The position numbers were made by a program, and so were the translations under genes. DNA of 20,345 bases from Chloroflexota bacterium (GTDB lineage: Bacteria; Chloroflexota; Limnocylindria; Limnocylindrales; CSP1-4): positions 1-20,345 of the forward strand of contig JAGDMV010000008.1 of the NCBI GenBank assembly GCA_017860675.1, written 5' to 3'. Shown here piece by piece: positions 14,504-20,345 of this stretch. How positions within the stretch are numbered: the stretch's first letter is position 1; each line of letters begins with the position of its first letter. The notes below the pieces were generated by a model. It was given only the letters and a program-made list of their open reading frames with translations. It was not told where the DNA came from and did no database searches.

Positions 14504-15217
14504 ATGGCCCAGACCTCGATCCTCGGCCGTATGGGGCAGCTGGTGCGGGCGAACATCAACGCGATCCTCGACTCCGCCGAGGATCCCGAGAAGATGCTCA
14601 ACCAGATGGTGATGGACTACACCAACAACATCCGCGAGGCCGAGGAGGCGGTCGCCCAGACGATCGGCAACCTCCGGCTCCTCGAGGATGACGAGAAAGA
14701 GGCGAAGGAGGCTGCCGTTGAGTGGGGCGCCAAGGCCCTGGCCGCCTCCCGGAAGGCGGATGAGTACCGCGCCGCCGGCAACACCGCTGACGCCGACCGG
14801 TTCGACAACCTGGCCAAGATCGCCCTGAAGCGCCAGATCAGCTTCGAAGAGCAGGTCAAGGTCTTCGACACGCAGATCGCGACCCAGACCGAGCTCGTCG
14901 AGAAGCTGAAGGACGGCCTCAACGGGATGCGCGCCAAGCGCGAGGAGCTGGTCCAGAAGAAGGACGAGCTCATTGCGCGCTCCAAGATGGCCCGTGCCCA
15001 GGCCCAGGTCACCGAGACGATGAAGAGCGTCAACGTGATGGATCCGACAAGCGAGGTCGCCCGGTTCGAGGAGAAGGTCCGCCACGAGGAGGCGCAGGCG
15101 CGGGGCATGGCGGAGGTCGCCGCCAGCTCTCTCGACGCCCAGTTCGACAGCCTCGACGATGCCGCCGACGACCTCGAGGTCGAGGCGCGCCTGGCGGCCC
15201 TCAAGGGCGGCTCCTGA
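14504..15217 (+). CDS. pspA: PspA/IM30 (Vipp1) family membrane-stress protein
   Basis: PspA-family proteins are peripheral inner-membrane, ESCRT-III-like coiled-coil proteins that bind and stabilise damaged membranes. The 237-residue length is typical. The N terminus (MAQTSILGRMGQLVRANINA) is the amphipathic membrane-binding helix. The family landmark DPEKMLNQMV (27-36) follows, then almost continuous charged coiled coil to about 235. No PspF-binding partner gene, PspB or PspC is nearby; instead the TPM/coiled-coil membrane protein is directly upstream. An in-frame TTG at 14486 would add six residues but would overlap the RBS, so the ATG at 14504 is chosen. A strong hairpin follows the stop codon. 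Confidence 0.92.
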   Translation: MAQTSILGRMGQLVRANINAILDSAEDPEKMLNQMVMDYTNNIREAEEAVAQTIGNLRLLEDDEKEAKEAAVEWGAKALAASRKADEYRAAGNTADADRFDNLAKIALKRQISFEEQVKVFDTQIATQTELVEKLKDGLNGMRAKREELVQKKDELIARSKMARAQAQVTETMKSVNVMDPTSEVARFEEKVRHEEAQARGMAEVAASSLDAQFDSLDDAADDLEVEARLAALKGGS

Positions 15218-15220
15218 ACG

Positions 15221-15243
15221 AGCGCCCGGCTCGGCCGGGCGCT
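15221..15243 (+). terminator. pspA terminator hairpin
   Basis: AGCGCCCGGC (15221-15230) and GCCGGGCGCT (15234-15243) form a perfect 10-bp stem with a 3-nt loop, beginning 3 bp after the pspA stop codon. Only a short TTC follows instead of a T tract. Confidence 0.7.
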
Positions 15244-15256
15244 TCGGCTCAGCCAT

Positions 15257-15285
15257 CGCGGCCCGGGCACCACGCCCGGGCCGCG
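15257..15285 (-). terminator. nnrE terminator hairpin
   Basis: CGCGGCCCGGGC (15257-15268) and GCCCGGGCCGCG (15274-15285) form a perfect 12-bp stem with a 5-nt loop. It starts 7 bp beyond the nnrE stop codon on the minus strand. It sits back-to-back with the pspA hairpin, so each convergent gene seems to have its own terminator. Confidence 0.7.
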
Positions 15286-15292
15286 GTTCGCG

Positions 15293-16099
15293 TCAGGTCC
15301 GGTCGGCCTCGACGGGGATCCCGATCGGGGCGACCAGGACGCGGCCCGCCACCGCGGCGCCGCGACGCGTCAGCAACCCGGCCTTCGGCCGGTGGAAGGT
15401 GACCGTGAGATCAGCCTCCACCACCGGGTCGGACAGCTCGCCCGAGGTCAGGTCGCAGGCCGTCGGCGTGTCCACCGCGAGGACCGGAACGCCGGCAGCG
15501 CGCGCCCCGCGGCAGAGATCCACCGCGGTCCGGATCGGCTCGCGCAGCAGGCCGCGCACCCCAGTCCCGAGGAGCGCGTCGACCACAACCGCCGCGCGCT
15601 CCACCCCCTGGCCGAGCACGGTCACGTCCCGCGGCGTGGCGGCGTGGACGCGCTCGACCCGCGCCAGGCCGGCGAGGCGGTCCCAGTTGCGGGCAGCATC
15701 CGGTGTGCCCGGCTTGGCCTCGGCCGAGACCAGCACCGCGATCGTCGCAAAGCCGGCGCGGACCAGGCGGCGGGCGGCGACCAGGCCATCGCCACCGTTG
15801 TTGCCGGGTCCGCAGAGGACGAGGAACGGCCCCCTGTCGAGGCGGCCGGACGCCGCGGCCAGGGCCCGCGCGGCGGCCGCCACGGCTGCCCCGGCGTGCT
15901 CCATCAGGACGATCCCGGGCACGCCCAGCCGCTGCGCCCTCGCATCGGCGCCGGTCATCTCGGCGGCGGTCATCGGCAGGCCCCGGGCGGCCGCCGCCCA
16001 GCGCCGGGAGAGCCCGTCGAGGTCGAGGGCCAGGAGGTCCGCGTCGTCGGCCGGCAGCGGCGTCGCGCCCGGACGCCAGGAGTCGTGACTGGCTGACAT
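15293..16099 (-). CDS. nnrE: NAD(P)H-hydrate epimerase (YjeF N-domain), stand-alone
   Basis: NnrE interconverts the R and S forms of NAD(P)HX, damaged hydrated NAD(P)H, so that a dehydratase can repair it. The YjeF_N core begins at residue 43 with MTAAEMTGADARAQ, then GIVLMEHAG (62-70), the Gly-rich GPGNNGGDG (97-105) and DALLGTG (174-180). The usual IPSGLD motif is replaced by TPTACD (211-216), which removes the usual Ser-Gly, so catalysis may be altered. Many bacteria fuse this domain to the NnrD dehydratase; here the protein ends after YjeF_N, and NnrD is not in the window. The first 42 residues are an unconserved extension. An ATG at 15973 would remove it, but neither start has a strong RBS, although TACGCT sits 10 nt before 16099. 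It lies 29 bp downstream of ppc. Confidence 0.82.
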   Translation of the reverse strand: MSASHDSWRPGATPLPADDADLLALDLDGLSRRWAAAARGLPMTAAEMTGADARAQRLGVPGIVLMEHAGAAVAAAARALAAASGRLDRGPFLVLCGPGNNGGDGLVAARRLVRAGFATIAVLVSAEAKPGTPDAARNWDRLAGLARVERVHAATPRDVTVLGQGVERAAVVVDALLGTGVRGLLREPIRTAVDLCRGARAAGVPVLAVDTPTACDLTSGELSDPVVEADLTVTFHRPKAGLLTRRGAAVAGRVLVAPIGIPVEADRT

Positions 16100-16109
16100 G
16101 TCGGCCGGA

Positions 16110-16115
16110 AGCGTA
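16110..16115 (-). promoter_or_regulatory. Candidate -10 element (TACGCT) for nnrE
   Basis: On the minus strand TACGCT lies 10 nt before the ATG at 16099, inside the 29-bp gap after ppc. This would give a near-leaderless transcript. nnrE could equally be read through from ppc. Confidence 0.25.
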
Positions 16116-16128
16116 CTCCCCCGCTCGC

Positions 16129-18993
16129 CTAGCCCGTCGCCTGGATGCCCGCCGCGATCCCGCTGATCGTCAGCTGGACGAGCCGGCGGAGCGCGGCCGC
16201 GCCGGAGTCGCCGGCCGGGGTCGAGCGCAGCCGTCCGAGCAGCAGCACCTGGAGGTCCGACAGGACGGCCAGGTCGCCGCCGCGGCCCTCGATCGACCGG
16301 CGCAGCTCGGGCAGGCCGACCAGGAGACGCGGGGCGCCGGTCACGGCCAGCAGGAGCCGCACCGATCGATCGTACTCGGCCTCGATGGCGGCCCAGGTCC
16401 TGCTGCCGGCCTCGCCGGCGAGGAGCGCATGGCGCCGGCCCACACCGGGATCGGTCCAGGCCAGGGCGGTCTCGGCCAGCTGCAGCAGCCCGCGGAAGTA
16501 CGGCCAGGTCTCGTACAGCTCGCGAAGGCTGCGCAGGCCGGCCTCCCCATGTCGCTCGACGAAGGCAGCCAGGGCGGAGCCGAGGCCGTACCAGCCGGGC
16601 AGGTTGATGCGCGCCTGCGACCAGGCGAACACCCAGGGGATCGCCCTGAGCGCCTCGAGGTCGAGCTGCCCGCCGCCCTCCGACGGCCCCTCGGTCGGGC
16701 GCGCCGCGGGGCGAGACCCGATCCGCAGGTCGGCGATGGCGTCGATCGGCGTGATCCGCTCGAAGACGGCGGACAGGTCGGGGTTCTCCCAGGCCAGCGA
16801 GCGGTAGGCGGCACGCGCCGTCGCGGCCAGCTCGTCCATGGTCGCGGCATTCGCCGTCGCGGCACCCGCCGTCGCCCGTCCCGATCCGGGCACCGGCGCG
16901 TCACCCGGCGCCCGGATCGAGGCCAACAGGGTCGCCGACGTCGCCTGCTCGAGCCCGCGGAGAGCGATCGCGGGATTCGCGTAGCGGGCCGCGATCACCT
17001 CGCCCTGCTCGGTCAGCTTGAGGTGCCCGGCCACCGACCCTGGCGGCTGGGCGAGGATCGCCCGGTGCGTCGGGCCGCCGCCGCGGCCGATGGCCCCCCC
17101 GCGCCCGTGGAACAGGACGAGCGGGACGCCGGCGGCTGCGGCCACCTCGACGAGATCGGTCATCGCCCGCTGCAGCATCCACGAGGCGGCGACGAAGCCG
17201 CTCTCCTTGTTCGAGTCCGAGTAGCCCAGCATCACCTCCTGGCCGCCGGGGCGGGTCGACAGGTGGGCCCGGTAGGCGGGATCGGCGAGGAGCGAGGCAA
17301 GGATCTCGCCCGCCGCCTCGAGCGCCGCCGCCGACTCCAGCAGGGGCACGACGTCCACGGCCGGGACAGCTGCGACGAAGCCGTCCGTCGCGCCGGCCGG
17401 GATCGACGTGTCGCCGGCGAGGTCGGCCAGCCGCAGGACAGTGGCGACGTCGTCGGGGCCGGCGGTGAAGCTGATCACCACCCGCCGGCATGCCTCCTCG
17501 CCGTAGCGACGCTGCAACGTGGCCATTGCCCGGAAGGCGGCCAGCACCTCGGCCGCGGAGACGCCCGGGGCGACCTCGCGGGCCAGCGCCGCCGGGCGCT
17601 CCTCGAGCGCGGCCAGCGCCGCGCGGTGCACGGCGGCGTGCTGGCGGATCTCGAGCGAGGCCAGGTGGAAGCCGAACGTCTCGATCTGCCAGCGGAGATC
17701 CTGCAGCTCGCCCCAGGCGAACCGGCCCAGCCCGTCGGCGGCAAGCGCCTCCTGCAGATCGACGATCTCATCGAGCAGCGCAGCCGGCCCAGGGTAGCGG
17801 CCGGCTTGGGGCCCGGGCGTCCCGGCCAGGGCCGACCGGGTGCGGCGAAGCCGCTCGGCGATCGCCCCGAGGCGGCGGCGGTAGGGCTCGCGCGGGAACC
17901 TCGCCCGCATGTCGCGCATGCGCTCGCGCAGCTCGTCCTCGTCCCGCTCCAGCCGACGGCCGATCGCCGCGCTCGGGCTGCCGCTGACCGGGCTCGCCGA
18001 CAGCTGGGTCATCAGCCGCGTGGCGACGGCCTCGTAGCCGTGTAGCAGGTGGTCCGCGGCGATGCGGAGCGACTCGACGGTCGTGTCGGCCGTCACGGCA
18101 GCGTGGCCGTCCCGGTCGCCGCCGATCCAGCTGCCCCAGCGGAGAAAGGCGGGGACGCGCGCCGGCCTGGTGCCGGACCCAGCCGCACCGGTGGCGGACG
18201 GTCGCCCAGCGGCAGCATCCCGGGTCGGCTCCCCGTCGAGCGCTGCGTCCAGCGCCCGGTACAGCCGCGGCGTGACGGTGAACAGCGTCGCGTCGAAGAA
18301 GACCATCGCCGTCCGCACCTCGGCCAGCGGCGTCGGACGGGCGAGGCGCAGGTCGGCCGTGCGCCACAGGTTCGTGATCTCCGCCAGCAGTCGGCGCCGG
18401 ACATCCGCAGCTTCGGCCGGACCGAGGAAGGGCTCGCCGAGCCGCTCGAGCAGGGCGTAGACGCGTCGGAGCGCCACGAGCACGGTCCGCCGCCTGGCCT
18501 CGGTCGGGTGCGCCGTCAACACCGGCGACACCCGCAACCTGCCGACGACCGCCTCGATGTCGCCGGCGGTGCAGCCCAGGGCCCGCAGGCGGCGGCAGGT
18601 CGCGGCGAACGAGCCGGGCACGCCGGCCCCGCCCGCTGCCCGCTCGCGACGGCGCAGGGCACCGACCCGGTCCGCCTCCTCGGCAAGGTTGCGGAGCTGG
18701 AGATGCAGGCCGAGGGCACGGGCGAGGAGCTCCACTGTCGCCTGGTCGAGCGCGCGGAGGGTCTCCTCGAGCTCTCGCCGCTCGGCCGGGTAGCCGGCCG
18801 ATCCAGCTTCACGCGCGAGCCGGCGGATCCGGCGCACGAGCCGGGCCTGCTCGCCGCCCTCCTGCTCCGCCACGACCGTGTCGAGCATGGCCTCGAGGAG
18901 ACGGGCGCGGCGCACAGGGCGCGACGGGCTCGCGGGCCGGCCCGGTCGGCCTCCCCGTCCTGGCTTCAGGGCGCTCCCCTCCTCCACGGCCAT
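16129..18993 (-). CDS. ppc: Phosphoenolpyruvate carboxylase
   Basis: PEPC fixes bicarbonate onto PEP to make oxaloacetate, refilling the TCA cycle. The 954-residue protein is complete. It has catalytic H162 in LTAHPTEARRR, GGDRDGH (291-297), GYSDSNKESGF (590-600), the PEP/bicarbonate loop FHGRGGAIGRGGGP (628-641) and RIGSRPAAR (757-765). Insertions rich in Ala/Gly occur near 255-280 and 695-720. From memory of the E. coli enzyme, the aspartate-inhibition residues Lys773 and Asn881 correspond here to Trp846 and Ala952 (C terminus QATG instead of RNTG). The conserved RN-x-Y-x-DP segment is RGGDLAV, so feedback control by aspartate is probably weak or absent. The ATG overlaps the stop codon of the upstream hydrolase gene (TGATG) and has no good Shine-Dalgarno, which implies translational coupling. 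Confidence 0.95.
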   Translation of the reverse strand: MAVEEGSALKPGRGGRPGRPASPSRPVRRARLLEAMLDTVVAEQEGGEQARLVRRIRRLAREAGSAGYPAERRELEETLRALDQATVELLARALGLHLQLRNLAEEADRVGALRRRERAAGGAGVPGSFAATCRRLRALGCTAGDIEAVVGRLRVSPVLTAHPTEARRRTVLVALRRVYALLERLGEPFLGPAEAADVRRRLLAEITNLWRTADLRLARPTPLAEVRTAMVFFDATLFTVTPRLYRALDAALDGEPTRDAAAGRPSATGAAGSGTRPARVPAFLRWGSWIGGDRDGHAAVTADTTVESLRIAADHLLHGYEAVATRLMTQLSASPVSGSPSAAIGRRLERDEDELRERMRDMRARFPREPYRRRLGAIAERLRRTRSALAGTPGPQAGRYPGPAALLDEIVDLQEALAADGLGRFAWGELQDLRWQIETFGFHLASLEIRQHAAVHRAALAALEERPAALAREVAPGVSAAEVLAAFRAMATLQRRYGEEACRRVVISFTAGPDDVATVLRLADLAGDTSIPAGATDGFVAAVPAVDVVPLLESAAALEAAGEILASLLADPAYRAHLSTRPGGQEVMLGYSDSNKESGFVAASWMLQRAMTDLVEVAAAAGVPLVLFHGRGGAIGRGGGPTHRAILAQPPGSVAGHLKLTEQGEVIAARYANPAIALRGLEQATSATLLASIRAPGDAPVPGSGRATAGAATANAATMDELAATARAAYRSLAWENPDLSAVFERITPIDAIADLRIGSRPAARPTEGPSEGGGQLDLEALRAIPWVFAWSQARINLPGWYGLGSALAAFVERHGEAGLRSLRELYETWPYFRGLLQLAETALAWTDPGVGRRHALLAGEAGSRTWAAIEAEYDRSVRLLLAVTGAPRLLVGLPELRRSIEGRGGDLAVLSDLQVLLLGRLRSTPAGDSGAAALRRLVQLTISGIAAGIQATG

Positions 18994-20072
18994 CAGCGCA
19001 GGGCGCCGTAGACCGCGCCGAGCACCGCGTCGACCGGCCGCGTCGGAAACCCCCAGGCCCCCGTCAGGTAGACGAAGACGAGGTCAAACCCGGGGTCAAC
19101 CCAGAGCAGCGTCCCCGAGTAGCCGCGGTGGCCGAACGCGTTCGGCGAGGCGGGCAGCGTGCTCCCGTCCGGCTTGCCCCAGCCGAGGGCGTAGTGGTGG
19201 GAAGCCGTCGGGTCGTCCTCCCGCCCGATCCCGTCGACGGTCGTCTCCGCGGTCATGAGCCGCACCCAGGCCGGTGACAGCACCCTCGCCCCGTCCAGCT
19301 CGCCCTCCCGCAGGAACGCGCGGCCGAACCGGACGAGATCGTCGGCGGTGCTCCACAGCCCTCCGCCGGGCAGGGCGACGGCGGCCATGTAGCGGCCCTC
19401 GTCCTCGCCGGCCAGGGGAATTGGCGATCGCTCGGCAGGGATGGCGGCGTCCATCATCGGCACGACGACCCGCTCGCGGAAAGCGAACGGGTTGAAGGTG
19501 GTCGAGGCCATGGCGAGCGGCACGAAGACCTTCCGTGCGAGGTAGGCCGGGTGTCGGTCGCCCGCGACCCGGGCGATCAGCTCGGCCAGCAGCTGGAAGG
19601 TGTTCGAGGCGTACGAGTAGTGCGTCCCCGGCGGTGTCCGGATCGGCGCCCGGCAGACCTCGGCCAGCAGCTCGTCCCAAGCCGCCTTCCGCGCGAAGAA
19701 CGCCCCGAAGTCGTACTCCTCGATGCCCGACGTGTGGCTGAGCAGGTGCCAGGCGCTGATGGCCGGCTTGCCGGGAGCGGCGAACTCCGGGATGAGGCGC
19801 TCGATCGGCTCCGTCAGCAGCAGCCTGCCCTCTTCCACCAGCTGCATGATCGCGGTGGCCACGATCGGCTTGGTGATCGAGGCGATCGCGCACAGCGAGT
19901 CGAGCCGCGCGGCAGGACGCTGCGGCCCGGCGAAGGCCTGCTCACGAACGACCCCGTCGGCGGTCGCGACGGCGAGGATCACGAAGGGGGCCTCGCCGCC
20001 AGCCACCTGGGCGGCGGCGAGGTCGAAGGCGATGTCGAGGGCCGGCGGGTGCACGCGGAGCGGTCGGGTCAC
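18993..20072 (-). CDS. Serine beta-lactamase-fold hydrolase (class C/esterase type)
   Basis: The active-site motifs of the serine beta-lactamase/DD-peptidase/esterase fold are present: S65-x-x-K68 in SITK, Y154-A-S156 within HYSYASNTF (replacing the usual Y-x-N), and H315-R-G317 in GHRGYSGTLLWVDP in the KTG position. LLSHTSGIEEY (110-120) and GGGLWSTADDLVRF (236-249) are also typical. At 359 residues it is a single domain. No signal peptide is visible, so it is probably cytoplasmic. That makes it more likely an esterase, amidase or peptidase than an antibiotic-resistance enzyme. The GTG start has GGAGG 6 nt upstream and overlaps the stop codon of the preceding gene (GTGA). Its own stop overlaps the ppc start. 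Confidence 0.85.
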   Translation of the reverse strand: MTRPLRVHPPALDIAFDLAAAQVAGGEAPFVILAVATADGVVREQAFAGPQRPAARLDSLCAIASITKPIVATAIMQLVEEGRLLLTEPIERLIPEFAAPGKPAISAWHLLSHTSGIEEYDFGAFFARKAAWDELLAEVCRAPIRTPPGTHYSYASNTFQLLAELIARVAGDRHPAYLARKVFVPLAMASTTFNPFAFRERVVVPMMDAAIPAERSPIPLAGEDEGRYMAAVALPGGGLWSTADDLVRFGRAFLREGELDGARVLSPAWVRLMTAETTVDGIGREDDPTASHHYALGWGKPDGSTLPASPNAFGHRGYSGTLLWVDPGFDLVFVYLTGAWGFPTRPVDAVLGAVYGALR

Positions 20073-20335
20073 CGGGAGCCTCCAGGGAACCGCGGAGGAT
20101 CGACAGGGAGGCGCGCCCGGCCGAACGCGTTGCGCTCGACCAGGCCGTCCGCAACAAGCCCGCGCAGCGCCGTGGCGACGTCGGCCGCCGAGTGCTCCCC
20201 GAGCGGGCTGTCGATGGCGACCCAGGCGCCCGGCGGTGCGCTGCGCAGCCGGTCGACGATTCGCCCGCGCAACCAGCGGGTGGTCGCCTCGAAGCGAACC
20301 GGGGCAGGCCCACGCTCAGGAGTGGCAGGCTTCAC
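20069..20335 (-). CDS. Small winged-helix-like protein, possibly truncated by the window edge
   Basis: The 88-residue reading frame has a C-terminal segment that resembles a winged helix: a helix-turn-helix around HSAADVATALRGLVADGLVER (about 48-68), then a short wing NAFGRARLP. The first part (EATTRWLRGRIVDRLRSAPPGAWVAID) would supply the preceding helix and strand. The GTG at 20335 has no visible Shine-Dalgarno, and the frame stays open to the window edge, so the true start may lie to the right. Its stop overlaps the hydrolase GTG by four bases. A regulatory role is suggested only by the fold; function is unknown. Confidence 0.5.
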   Translation of the reverse strand: MKPATPERGPAPVRFEATTRWLRGRIVDRLRSAPPGAWVAIDSPLGEHSAADVATALRGLVADGLVERNAFGRARLPVDPPRFPGGSR

Positions 20336-20345
20336 GGCCGCGGTC

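Noticed and set aside
14406..14612. 68-residue frame starting 5 nt after TAGGAT
   Set aside because: It overlaps the start of pspA in another frame and has shadow-type composition; the stretch is better read as the pspA leader.
15703..18045. 780-residue plus-strand frame opposite nnrE and ppc
   Set aside because: It is antisense to conserved catalytic motifs of PEP carboxylase and has no domain of its own.
18993..20072. Antibiotic-resistance beta-lactamase
   Set aside because: The fold motifs are present, but there is no signal peptide and the Y-x-S and HRG variants fit esterase or peptidase-like members, so a resistance role is not supported.

Overview
This window is very GC-rich bacterial chromosome (roughly 70% G+C or more by eye), densely packed with housekeeping and cell-envelope genes. 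There is no sign of phage, insertion sequence, plasmid, CRISPR array, tRNA or rRNA. The gene types fit a high-GC Chloroflexota or Actinobacteria-like organism: a membrane VWA/GATase-like protein, a TPM protein beside PspA, a SufR-type regulator and a lipoyl-dependent E2/E3 pair. I lean to Chloroflexota, but this is a guess from gene content and not a placement.

Layout. (1) 1-5454, plus strand: a large membrane protein with two von Willebrand A domains, then a secreted modular surface protein. (2) 5455-6400: a short regulatory island. It has a terminator-like hairpin, a perfect inverted repeat over a candidate promoter, a SufR-like Fe-S winged-helix regulator that looks leaderless, and a strong hairpin at the convergent junction. 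(3) 6401-12194, minus strand, read right to left: dihydrolipoamide dehydrogenase (E3), a lipoylated 2-oxoacid dehydrogenase E2, a small membrane protein, lipoyl synthase (lipA) and an adenosine deaminase-family enzyme. E2 and E3 use the lipoyl cofactor that LipA makes, so this is a lipoate block, but no E1 subunit is present in the window. (4) 12195-15217, plus strand: a TPM-domain membrane protein with a long coiled coil and a Gly-rich tail, then a PspA/IM30 protein. This is a plausible envelope-stress pair. (5) 15293-20345, minus strand, read right to left: a winged-helix fragment, a serine beta-lactamase-fold hydrolase, phosphoenolpyruvate carboxylase and a stand-alone NAD(P)HX epimerase. 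The first three are linked by overlapping stop/start codons.

I see no clearly new defence or biosynthetic system. The observations most worth a second look are the TPM/PspA pair with near-matching leader sequences, the SufR-like regulator with its inverted repeat and no suf genes beside it, the apparent loss of aspartate-feedback residues in the PEP carboxylase, the NTDG motif in the adenosine deaminase homologue, and the altered motif in the epimerase. The many long ORFs antisense to real genes are by-products of the base composition and are not annotated.
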